Source: an uncultured beta proteobacterium (GTDB lineage: Bacteria; Pseudomonadota; Gammaproteobacteria; Burkholderiales; Burkholderiaceae). Taken from it: a stretch of DNA of 64,000 bases. Below are positions 46,336-54,903 of the stretch, piece after piece. Made by a program: the position numbers and the translations under genes. Each line of letters starts with the position of its first letter. Positions within the stretch are counted from its first letter, which is position 1. The DNA lies in assembly GCA_903826775.1 (NCBI GenBank), contig CAIKFU010000108.1, forward strand, positions 1 through 64,000, given 5' to 3'. The notes beneath the pieces are model-generated. The model was not told the DNA's origin. It saw only the letters and a program-made list of their open reading frames with translations, and did not search any database.

Positions 46336-48042
46336 CTATTGTCGCAAACTTGGCTTTGGGTCGGGGTGTTTGATGATTACCCTGCGGGCATCGCGATCGA
46401 CTTCCTGCATGGGCAGTTGCAGGGCTTGCAGTTCAGCAATTTGCTCGGGTACGATGAGTGCGTAGGCATCGGGCTCTTGGTTCCAGCGCGCGATGAAATC
46501 CTCCAAGGTTGGCGCCCATTTTTCCGGTTCTTGCATCACGCCGAATTCGAGTTCATCGGGGTACTGGACCATGATCATGGTTCTGCCCAGATAGAACGGC
46601 ATGGTGTGATCGAGAATCCGCACCGAATAGAGGTTGGCGTTTGGCGGGATTTGGTTTTTCACGCGGTTGGCCAAATCCACGCCGGAAACGGCTCTTCCTA
46701 AGGTTTCGTGACCCGTCCCGGCGATGATGCAACACAAGAATATTCCGATGGCAAAACTGCTGATGGCCTGCAGACCCCGTCCTTGGTTTTTGCGTGTCAT
46801 CCAAATGGACAGCAGGCAAAAATCGATGAGCGCGCAAAGCGCTGCAACAATCCATCCGGAATAGGTTGCGTACGCGACGATCTCATCGGGTTTGGCTTGT
46901 TGACTGATGGTTGAAAGGAAGAAAAAACCGACAATGCCCAGCAAAGCAAAAAAAATGGTTTGAATCCGCCACGAGTTGGGCAGGGTATTTTTCCCCCCAA
47001 GGATTTGATCGAGGCCGATGCCTGTCAACAGCGCCAATGCAGGGAAAATCGGCATGATGTATCCAGGCAATTTGGACTGCGAGACGCTGAAAAAAACCAA
47101 AATGGCTACAGACCAGCAGACCAGCATCCATTGGCTAGCCTGTTCCTGCCGGCGCAATTTCCAGGCCTGTGCAATGGGTTTTCCCAGCTGCAACAACCAG
47201 GGCAGAAAACCGATGATCAGCAATGGGATGAAATAGTAAATTGGACCGGTGCGGCTATGCGCATTGTCAGTAAATCGTTGCAGGTGCTCGTATATGAAAA
47301 AGAATTCTAAAAATTCGGGGTTGCGTTGCGAAACCAGCATGAACCAGGGGGTGGTGATCGCCAGAAAAAGTATTAGTCCGCTGACCAGGTGAATTTTTTT
47401 CCAGATGCGCCAGTCCCATGAACTGAGCGAATAAACGATGAACACCAGAGCGGGAATCGCAGCCCCAATGAGGCCTTTAGAGAGGGTGGCCAAGGCCATG
47501 CAGATCCAACAACACCACATCCAATATCTGGCAGAAAGCCGATCTTCCGTATTTAGCGATAGCAGCAGGCTGCACAGTGCCGCAATTAAAAACGCCGACA
47601 ACCCCATGTCAAGAGAGTTGATGTGTCCACCGATGATCCACATTGGAGAAGACGCCAGTACCACGGCTGCCAAGTAGCCTGCGCGCGCTCCGTACAGTTT
47701 GCAGCCGGTAAAGCCGATCCAGAGAATGGTGGCAAAACCCGTAAGTGCCGTCCAAAGTCGCGCTTGCCATTCGCCAATGCCAAAAAAATGAAAGGCGGTT
47801 GCGGTTGCCCAGATCTGCAAAGGAGGTTTTTCAAAATACTTGTAGCCGTTGTAGCGCGGCGTGATCCAGTCACCGCTGGCAAGCATTTCGCGGGCCATTT
47901 CAGCGTACCGACCTTCATCGGATGGAATCAGGTGACGGTAGTTGAGCGTACCGAACCACAGCGCCGCGTATACCAACAGCAAGACTAAAACTGCGAATGG
48001 GTTTAGCGGCGAGCCTGAGCCTGCCGGTTGGTTACTGTTCAT
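46336..48042 (-). CDS. arnT: lipid A Ara4N transferase-like GT39/GT83 (ArnT-like)
   Basis: RHLIPSDEGRYAEMAREMLASGDWITPRYNGYKYFEKPPLQIWATATAFHFFG; multi-TM; embedded in the arn cluster. Confidence 0.9.
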   Translation of the reverse strand: MNSNQPAGSGSPLNPFAVLVLLLVYAALWFGTLNYRHLIPSDEGRYAEMAREMLASGDWITPRYNGYKYFEKPPLQIWATATAFHFFGIGEWQARLWTALTGFATILWIGFTGCKLYGARAGYLAAVVLASSPMWIIGGHINSLDMGLSAFLIAALCSLLLSLNTEDRLSARYWMWCCWICMALATLSKGLIGAAIPALVFIVYSLSSWDWRIWKKIHLVSGLILFLAITTPWFMLVSQRNPEFLEFFFIYEHLQRFTDNAHSRTGPIYYFIPLLIIGFLPWLLQLGKPIAQAWKLRRQEQASQWMLVCWSVAILVFFSVSQSKLPGYIMPIFPALALLTGIGLDQILGGKNTLPNSWRIQTIFFALLGIVGFFFLSTISQQAKPDEIVAYATYSGWIVAALCALIDFCLLSIWMTRKNQGRGLQAISSFAIGIFLCCIIAGTGHETLGRAVSGVDLANRVKNQIPPNANLYSVRILDHTMPFYLGRTMIMVQYPDELEFGVMQEPEKWAPTLEDFIARWNQEPDAYALIVPEQIAELQALQLPMQEVDRDARRVIIKHPDPKPSLRQ

Positions 48043-48416
48043 TCTGAATCGAGGAGCAAGGCGAGTAGCACCTGACGCCCTTCGCTCATCAGGACGTTGT
48101 ATGTTCGGCAGGCGGCTTGTGAGTCCATGATTTCATAGCCGATGCGAGCTTGCATGAGGGGCTTGAGCAGAACAGGCTTGGGAAAGCGCTGCCGATTGCC
48201 GGTGCCGATAATGACGAGTTCGGGCTTAAGGGCAACCATTTGGGAAAAGTGGTTTTCATCCAACTGGTCGAAGGAGTCGACAGGCCAAGGGATTGGATCT
48301 CCGCTGGGTGTGAGCAGGATCGCATTGGAATGCGCGATGGCGTTGATCTCCACGAATCCATTGCCGTAGCCGGTAATGGTATTGAGATTGGACTGGGGGT
48401 CAGATTGAAGCTTCAC
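48039..48416 (-). CDS. Mth938-like domain (DUF498) protein
   Basis: NTITGYGNGFVEINAIAHSNAILLTPSGDPIPW ... PELVIIGTGNRQRFPKPVLLKPLMQARIGYEIMDSQAACRTYNVLMSEGRQVLLALLL. Confidence 0.9.
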   Translation of the reverse strand: MKLQSDPQSNLNTITGYGNGFVEINAIAHSNAILLTPSGDPIPWPVDSFDQLDENHFSQMVALKPELVIIGTGNRQRFPKPVLLKPLMQARIGYEIMDSQAACRTYNVLMSEGRQVLLALLLDSE

Positions 48417-48496
48417 GTGTGCGCTCTGTCATAATTGAGGGAATTATAGCTAGCTGCTTTTTTCCTAGATTTCAAGAACTTACCACTTTAATTATC

Positions 48497-49759
48497 GTGA
48501 AGCCAATCCTTAAGTCCGAAAAACTGAACAATGTCTGTTATGACATTCGTGGTCCTGTGCTTGAACTTGCCCACCGAATGGAGGAGGAAGGCCAAAAGAT
48601 CATCAAATTGAATATCGGCAATGTTGGTGTGTTTGGCTTTGATCCGCCAGAAGAAATCCAGCTCGACATCATCCGCAATTTGGGTAATGCCTCCGCGTAT
48701 TCCGATTCAAAGGGCATCTTCGCGGCGCGAAAAGCGATCATGCAATACAGTCAGGAAAAAGGCATTCGCGGGGTTATGCTAGACGATATCTATACCGGTA
48801 ACGGCGTTTCCGAACTCATTGTATTGGCGATGAATGCCTTGCTTAACAATGGCGATGAAGTGCTTGTTCCTGCACCCGACTACCCCTTATGGACCGCTTC
48901 GGTGAGTTTGTCCGGTGGAACGCCTGTTCATTACCTCTGCGATGAATCCAAGGAATGGGCTCCGGATTTAGACGATTTGCGTAAAAAGATTACCCCACGC
49001 ACCAAGGCGATCGTGGTGATTAACCCCAATAATCCAACCGGTGCGATCTACTCCAATGAAATCCTCTTGGGACTTACTGAAATTGCTCGTGAGCACGGTT
49101 TGATTTTGTTTGCCGACGAGATCTACGACAAGATGCTGTACGACAAGGCAAAACACGTTTCTCTGGCATCCCTGTCGACCGATGTCGTCACGATCACTTT
49201 CAACGGTTTGTCAAAAAACTACCGCTCGTGCGGTTACCGGGTAGGGTGGATGGTGGTTTCCGGAGACAAGGCGATGATTACGGATTACGTCGAGGGGTTG
49301 ACAATGCTTTCCTCGATGCGCTTGTGTGCCAACGTGCCGGGACAGTACGCGATCCAAACGGCGCTTGGGGGCTATCAAAGCATCAATGATTTGGTGAGCG
49401 AAGGCGGTCGCCTGGTTCGTCAACGTGATCTGGCCTGGAAACTCATTACCGAGATTCCAGGGGTTACCTGTGTGAAGCCGAAATCGGCTTTGTACCTATT
49501 TCCCAAATTGGATCCAGAAATGTATCCCATTGCGGATGATCAGCAGTTCATCGCCGATTTGCTGAAGGAAGAGAAGGTTTTGTTGGTTCAAGGCACGGGT
49601 TTTAACTGGACCAAGCCTGACCATTTCCGGGTAGTGTTCTTGCCCCATGAGGACGTGTTGCGGGAGGCTATTGGCCGCCTTGCGCGTTTCTTGGAGCGTT
49701 ATCGTCAAAAGCACGGCCGCAGCAAGTCTGCCGCCAAAACAGTTGCAAAGGCATTATGA
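48497..49759 (+). CDS. alanine-synthesising/aspartate-type PLP aminotransferase (AlaA-like; GTG start)
   Basis: YDIRGPVLELAHRMEEEGQKIIKLNIGNVGVFGFDPPEEI, VLVPAPDYPLWTASVSLSGG, INPNNPTGAIY, TFNGLSKNYRSCGYRVGWMVVSG. Confidence 0.95.
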   Translation: MKPILKSEKLNNVCYDIRGPVLELAHRMEEEGQKIIKLNIGNVGVFGFDPPEEIQLDIIRNLGNASAYSDSKGIFAARKAIMQYSQEKGIRGVMLDDIYTGNGVSELIVLAMNALLNNGDEVLVPAPDYPLWTASVSLSGGTPVHYLCDESKEWAPDLDDLRKKITPRTKAIVVINPNNPTGAIYSNEILLGLTEIAREHGLILFADEIYDKMLYDKAKHVSLASLSTDVVTITFNGLSKNYRSCGYRVGWMVVSGDKAMITDYVEGLTMLSSMRLCANVPGQYAIQTALGGYQSINDLVSEGGRLVRQRDLAWKLITEIPGVTCVKPKSALYLFPKLDPEMYPIADDQQFIADLLKEEKVLLVQGTGFNWTKPDHFRVVFLPHEDVLREAIGRLARFLERYRQKHGRSKSAAKTVAKAL

Positions 49760-51066
49760 AGCCGATTCAAGTAGGTTTATTGGGCATTGGAACAGTGGGT
49801 GGCGGGGTATTCACCGTCCTAGAACGCAACCAGGATGAAATCCAGCGCCGCGCCGGCCGCGGCATCCGCATTCATACGGTTGCCGACCTGAATGTCGAGC
49901 GAGCCAAGGAACTGGTGAAGGGGCGTAGCGAGGTTGTAAGCGATGCCAGGGCGGTAATCAAGGATCCCGAAATCGATATCGTGATCGAGTTGATCGGCGG
50001 TTATGGCATTGCGAAGGATTTGGTGCTGGAGGCGATTGCCGCTGGCAAGCATGTCGTGACGGCCAACAAGGCCTTGATCGCTGTGCACGGCAACGAGATT
50101 TTTAAGGCTGCGCATGACAAGGGGGTCATGGTTGCTTTTGAGGCGGCTGTTGCCGGCGGGATTCCCATCATCAAGGCATTGCGCGAAGGCCTAACTGCTA
50201 ATCGCATTCAGTGGATTGCCGGCATCATCAATGGCACGACGAATTTCATTCTCTCCGAGATGCGCGACAAGGGTTTGGATTTTGCGACTGTCCTCAAAGA
50301 GGCTCAGCGCCTGGGTTATGCCGAGGCGGATCCGACGTTCGATATCGAGGGAATCGACGCGGCTCATAAGGTCACCATCATGAGTGCGATTGCATTTGGT
50401 ATTCCGATGCAATTTGAAAAAGCGCATGTCGAAGGCATCACCAAACTCGATGCTATCGATATTCGCTATGCCGAGCAGTTGGGTTATCGCATTAAGCTTT
50501 TGGGTATCACCAAGAAAACGCCTTCAGGCGTTGAATTGCGCGTACATCCTACGCTGATACCAACCAAGCGCCTGATTGCGAATGTGGAAGGCGCCATGAA
50601 TGCCGTGCAGGTGTTTGGCGATGCCGTGGGTACTACCTTATATTACGGCAAGGGCGCCGGTTCCGAGCCCACCGCTTCCGCTGTGATCGCCGATTTGGTC
50701 GATGTCACCCGCTTGTTGACTTCCGATCCTGAAAATCGCGTTCCGCATCTAGCCTTCCAGCCCGATGCCGTGCACAATACCCCGATTTTGCCGATTGGCG
50801 AAATCACGACAAGTTACTATCTGCGTTTACGTGTTGACGATCAGGCTGGCGTATTGGCCGACATCACCAAGATCCTTGCTTCTCATGGGGTATCGATTGA
50901 TGCTCTGTTGCAAAAGGAGGCTGATGAAGGTGAGAGCCAGACCGACCTCATCATGCTGACGCACGAAACGAAGGAAAAGAATATGCTTGCTGCCATTGCT
51001 GAAATTCAAGACCTCAGTACGGTCGCAGGCGAAGCAGTGAAAATTCGACTGGAAAATTTGTCTTAA
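49756..51066 (+). CDS. hom: homoserine dehydrogenase
   Basis: IQVGLLGIGTVGGGVFTVLERN, VVTANKALIAVHG, FEAAVAGGIPIIKALREGLTANRIQWIAGIINGTTNFIL; ACT domain. Confidence 0.98.
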   Translation: MKPIQVGLLGIGTVGGGVFTVLERNQDEIQRRAGRGIRIHTVADLNVERAKELVKGRSEVVSDARAVIKDPEIDIVIELIGGYGIAKDLVLEAIAAGKHVVTANKALIAVHGNEIFKAAHDKGVMVAFEAAVAGGIPIIKALREGLTANRIQWIAGIINGTTNFILSEMRDKGLDFATVLKEAQRLGYAEADPTFDIEGIDAAHKVTIMSAIAFGIPMQFEKAHVEGITKLDAIDIRYAEQLGYRIKLLGITKKTPSGVELRVHPTLIPTKRLIANVEGAMNAVQVFGDAVGTTLYYGKGAGSEPTASAVIADLVDVTRLLTSDPENRVPHLAFQPDAVHNTPILPIGEITTSYYLRLRVDDQAGVLADITKILASHGVSIDALLQKEADEGESQTDLIMLTHETKEKNMLAAIAEIQDLSTVAGEAVKIRLENLS

Positions 51067-51072
51067 TCGAAC

Positions 51073-52515
51073 ATGCTTTATCAGTCCACGCGCGGCAATA
51101 GTCCGCAACAATCGTTTTTGGAGATTTTGCTAGGCGGCTTGGCGCCAGATGGCGGGTTGTATTTGCCTGCTCAGTATCCGCAAATTGACCGCGAACAACT
51201 CGATTCATGGCGAGGCTTGCCGTATGCCGATTTGGCCTATGAAATTCTCAGTTTGTATTGCGACGACATTCCGGAATCGGAATTGCGCGCACTCTTGCGC
51301 AAGACCTACACGCCAATGGTCTATTGCAACGGCCGGACTGAAGACAATGCCAGCGACATCACGCCATTGCATTGGCTCGGCGATGAAGGCGGTACACGCT
51401 TGGGTTTATTAAGCCTGTCAAACGGCCCGACCCTGGCCTTCAAGGATATGGCCATGCAGTTGCTGGGCAATCTCTTTGAATATGCCTTGCAACGCGCCGG
51501 ACAGGAGCTCAATATTTTGGGCGCCACCTCTGGCGATACCGGCAGCGCTGCCGAGTATGCGATGCGCGGCAAGCAGGGTGTGCGTGTCTTCATGTTGTCC
51601 CCCCAGGGCAAAATGAGCGCATTCCAATCGGCCCAAATGTATTCCTTGCACGATCCCAATATTTTTAATCTGGCTGTGGCCGGCGTATTTGATGATTGCC
51701 AGGATATCGTCAAGGCAGTGAGCAACGATCTCGCATTTAAGGCGGCCAATCGGATCGGGACTGTCAACTCAATCAACTGGGGGCGCGTAGTCGCTCAAGT
51801 GGTCTATTATTTCCAGGGTTACTTGCTGGCAACCAAGAATAGCTCCGAGCGCATTTCCTTTACGGTTCCGTCGGGGAATTTTGGCAACATCTGCGCTGGT
51901 CATATTGCCCGGATGATGGGTCTGCCGATTGAGCACCTGATTGTTGCCACGAATGAAAACGATGTGCTTGATGAATTTTTTCGCTCCGGGGTCTATCGTG
52001 CACGCAAGTCTGCAGAAACCCTGCATACATCCAGTCCGTCGATGGACATCTCGAAGGCAAGCAATTTCGAGCGTTTTGTTTTTGACTTGCTGGGTCGCAA
52101 TGGGAAAAACACGGCCGCATTATTCGATCAGGTTGAGAAGGCGGGTGGATTTGATATATCCAAGGACATCGTATTCAAGGAGATGTCCAAGTACGGATTC
52201 CAGTCGGGAAGCAGTACCCACCAGCATCGCCTGCAGACGATACGCGACGTCTATGGCCGGTATGGCGTGATGATCGATACGCACACAGCTGATGGCGTTA
52301 AGGTGGCGCGCGAGCATTTGCAAAAGGGTATACCCATGATTGTGTTGGAAACCGCTTTGCCGATTAAGTTTGAGGAGACGATCGAGGAAGCTTTGGGCAA
52401 GCCTGCCGAATGCCCTCCCGCATTTCAAGACATCAAAACGCGTCCGCAGTATGTGCAAAAGATTGCAGCAGATGTGGGTCAAGTAAAGTCGTACATAACC
52501 ACCCACCTAAAGTAA
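51073..52515 (+). CDS. thrC: threonine synthase
   Basis: MLYQSTRGNSPQQSFLEILLGGLAPDGGLYLPAQYP, NGPTLAFKDMAMQLLGNLFEYAL, LGATSGDTGSAAEYAMRGKQGVRVFML. Confidence 0.97.
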   Translation: MLYQSTRGNSPQQSFLEILLGGLAPDGGLYLPAQYPQIDREQLDSWRGLPYADLAYEILSLYCDDIPESELRALLRKTYTPMVYCNGRTEDNASDITPLHWLGDEGGTRLGLLSLSNGPTLAFKDMAMQLLGNLFEYALQRAGQELNILGATSGDTGSAAEYAMRGKQGVRVFMLSPQGKMSAFQSAQMYSLHDPNIFNLAVAGVFDDCQDIVKAVSNDLAFKAANRIGTVNSINWGRVVAQVVYYFQGYLLATKNSSERISFTVPSGNFGNICAGHIARMMGLPIEHLIVATNENDVLDEFFRSGVYRARKSAETLHTSSPSMDISKASNFERFVFDLLGRNGKNTAALFDQVEKAGGFDISKDIVFKEMSKYGFQSGSSTHQHRLQTIRDVYGRYGVMIDTHTADGVKVAREHLQKGIPMIVLETALPIKFEETIEEALGKPAECPPAFQDIKTRPQYVQKIAADVGQVKSYITTHLK

Positions 52516-53778
52516 ATGGTAATCATGAATAAGCCACCGATGTTGACCACTCAACAGGCCTTGGAGCGGTTACTGGCCAACGCGTTGCAGATAGACGGCG
52601 TTGAAGCAGTGAGTACTCAACAAGCGCTTGGCAGGGTATTGGCTGAGGATGTCGTAAGCTTAGTTGATGTGCCGCCTATGGACAACACATCCATGGATGG
52701 GTATGCGGTGCGTTGCGGGGATATTGGTTCTCCCGGCGTGGTTTTGCGCGTTGGGCAACGCATCCCTGCGGGTTCGGTTGGCACTCAACTGGAGCCCGGC
52801 ACGGTCGCGCGAATCTTTACCGGTGCTCCCATTCCCTTGGGAGCGGATGCCGTGGTGATGCAGGAAGACACCGTCGTTCCTGATGGACGAAGCGACCACA
52901 TTCAAATTACTGTTGTGCCCAAGTTGGATCAGTGGATCCGTCGTCGTGGCGAAGATTTGAGCGCTGGAAAAAAAGCCCTGGCAGTTGGAACATTGTTGCG
53001 TCCTCAAGAGTTGGGTGTAGCGGCTTCGGCTGGCCTCACACATCTTCAGGTCCGGCGTCGCGTTCGGGTAGCCGCCTTTTTTACCGGCGATGAATTGGCT
53101 TTACCAGGAGAACCGCTTAAGCCAGGAGGAATCTACAACTCCAATCGCGATACCCTGTTAGCCTGCCTGCGATCGCTTGGTTGCGATGCGACCGATTTGG
53201 GCATCGTTCCCGATCGCCTGGACGCCACCCGTGAAGCCTTGCGCAGCGCAAGCAAAAACCACGATCTGATCATCACATCGGGTGGTGTGTCGGTTGGCGA
53301 AGAAGACCACATACGGCCGGCTGTCAATGCCGAAGGGCGTTTGGATTTGTGGCAGATTGCGATTAAACCCGGCAAGCCTTTGGCTTTTGGTGCTGTTCGT
53401 CGACAAGCTACTCAAGATCCGTTGGCTTCACTCAAGGACGAGGCTTGGTTTATTGGACTGCCTGGCAATCCGGTTTCAAGTTTTGTGACATTTTTATTGT
53501 TTGTTCGCCCCTTTATTTTGAAATTGCAGGGTCGCAATAATGTATTGCCCCGTTCCTATCCGATGCGCGCGGATTTTGATTGGCTCAAGGCTGATCGCCG
53601 CAATGAATTCTTGCGAGTGAAAATCAACTCCATGGGTGGCTTGGATTTATTTCCCAATCAAAGTTCGGGTGTCTTAACTAGTGCTTCATGGGCGGATGGC
53701 CTACTTGACTGCACTCCCGGAAAAACATTTTCTCGAGGCGATATGATGCCTTTTATTCCATTTAGCACCTTGCTCTAG
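52516..53778 (+). CDS. moeA: molybdopterin molybdotransferase MoeA
   Basis: VPPMDNTSMDGYAVRCGD, RIPAGSVGTQLEPGTVARIFTGAPIPLGADAVVMQEDT, ITSGGVSVGEEDHIRPAV, KPGKPLAFG. Confidence 0.97.
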   Translation: MVIMNKPPMLTTQQALERLLANALQIDGVEAVSTQQALGRVLAEDVVSLVDVPPMDNTSMDGYAVRCGDIGSPGVVLRVGQRIPAGSVGTQLEPGTVARIFTGAPIPLGADAVVMQEDTVVPDGRSDHIQITVVPKLDQWIRRRGEDLSAGKKALAVGTLLRPQELGVAASAGLTHLQVRRRVRVAAFFTGDELALPGEPLKPGGIYNSNRDTLLACLRSLGCDATDLGIVPDRLDATREALRSASKNHDLIITSGGVSVGEEDHIRPAVNAEGRLDLWQIAIKPGKPLAFGAVRRQATQDPLASLKDEAWFIGLPGNPVSSFVTFLLFVRPFILKLQGRNNVLPRSYPMRADFDWLKADRRNEFLRVKINSMGGLDLFPNQSSGVLTSASWADGLLDCTPGKTFSRGDMMPFIPFSTLL

Positions 53779-53812
53779 GACGCCATTTTTAGAATCGGGG
53801 TACGATCATTCC

Positions 53813-54070
53813 ATGAAACTTGAGCTGCGTTTTTTCGCCTCGTTGCGCGAGGTGTTGGGTACTGGATTGGAGACGATCGAGTTGCCTGAGGAAGTCCGAA
53901 CTATTTCCCAATTGCGTTCGTATTTGTGCGCGCGCGGCGGTGCTTGGTCGAACGTGCTGGCCGAAGGCAAGGTTGTGCGTTGTGCTTTAAATCACGAGAT
54001 GGTCGATGCTAACGCTGCGTTGCAGGAGGGTGCTGAGGTGGCCTTCTTTCCCCCGGTGACCGGAGGATAA
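53813..54070 (+). CDS. moaD: molybdopterin synthase sulfur carrier subunit
   Basis: Ubiquitin-fold with C-terminal GG: EVAFFPPVTGG. Confidence 0.96.
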   Translation: MKLELRFFASLREVLGTGLETIELPEEVRTISQLRSYLCARGGAWSNVLAEGKVVRCALNHEMVDANAALQEGAEVAFFPPVTGG

Positions 54071-54071
54071 G

Positions 54072-54524
54072 ATGCCGGTTCGTATCCAAGAATGCGATTT
54101 CGATTTAAGTGCTGAAGTTGCGGCGCTTCGTAAGGCGAATCGGCAGATTGGGGCAATCACCGTTTTTCTCGGTACCGTGCGCGATATGAACGAGGGTAGC
54201 GAAGTTCAGGGGATGACGCTTGAGCACTATCCGGGCATGACCGAAAAGGCATTGGAAGAGATTGTCGAGCAAGCCAAAAGCCGCTGGAAAATTGGCGATG
54301 CGCTGGTGGTGCATCGTGTCGGGCATCTTCTGCCGCAAGATCAAATCGTCTTGGTGGTTGTCACCAGCGCCCATCGCGGCGAAGCGTTTTCCGCCTGCGA
54401 ATTCATTATGGATTATTTAAAAACAGCTGCCCCGTTTTGGAAAAAGGAACAAACGCTGGATGGCGGGCGCTGGGTCGATGCGCGGGTTTCCGATGACGCT
54501 GCCATGGCGCGTTGGAAAAAATAA
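54072..54524 (+). CDS. moaE: molybdopterin synthase catalytic subunit
   Basis: GAITVFLGTVRDMNEGSEVQGMTLEHYPGMTEKAL, HRVGHLLPQDQIVLVVVTSAHRGEAF, PFWKKE. Confidence 0.97.
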   Translation: MPVRIQECDFDLSAEVAALRKANRQIGAITVFLGTVRDMNEGSEVQGMTLEHYPGMTEKALEEIVEQAKSRWKIGDALVVHRVGHLLPQDQIVLVVVTSAHRGEAFSACEFIMDYLKTAAPFWKKEQTLDGGRWVDARVSDDAAMARWKK

Positions 54525-54535
54525 TTCCGAATGGG

Positions 54536-54778
54536 CTAATCGAGAAAAAAGCCCATCTTTTTCGCGCGAGGAAGCCGCTTTAATTTAGCCTCCGCTTTGG
54601 AGGCCTCGGATCGATTCGGGTGGCTTTGGGTTGCCAGCAGTTTTACAGGGCGCCTCGAACGCGTATAGCGAGCGCCTTGACCTAAATTATGGGCATTCAG
54701 GCGATGTTCCAGTCGATTGGTGATGCCGGCATAAAAACTGCCGTCTGCACATTCCAGAAGATATACGATCCAGGACAA
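54536..54778 (-). CDS. GIY-YIG nuclease family protein
   Basis: WIVYLLECADGSFYAGITNRLEHRLNAHNLGQGARYTRSRRPVKLLA. Confidence 0.95.
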   Translation of the reverse strand: MSWIVYLLECADGSFYAGITNRLEHRLNAHNLGQGARYTRSRRPVKLLATQSHPNRSEASKAEAKLKRLPRAKKMGFFLD

Positions 54779-54807
54779 AATAATGGGGGGTTTTCGTCTG
54801 TTAGGTG

Positions 54808-54835
54808 CTTGAAATTATTAATTAAAGCCTTATAT
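54808..54835 (+). promoter_or_regulatory. sigma32-like promoter CTTGAAA-N13-CCTTATAT upstream of clpB
   Basis: Perfect -35-like CTTGAAA and 6/8 -10-like CCTTATAT with 13-bp spacer, 69 bp before the clpB ATG. Confidence 0.7.
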
Positions 54836-54903
54836 TCAATAGAGAGAATACACAATAAAGCGATAGTCCAGTAGGCATTGGATTTAAACAATTGGGGTTG
54901 AAG

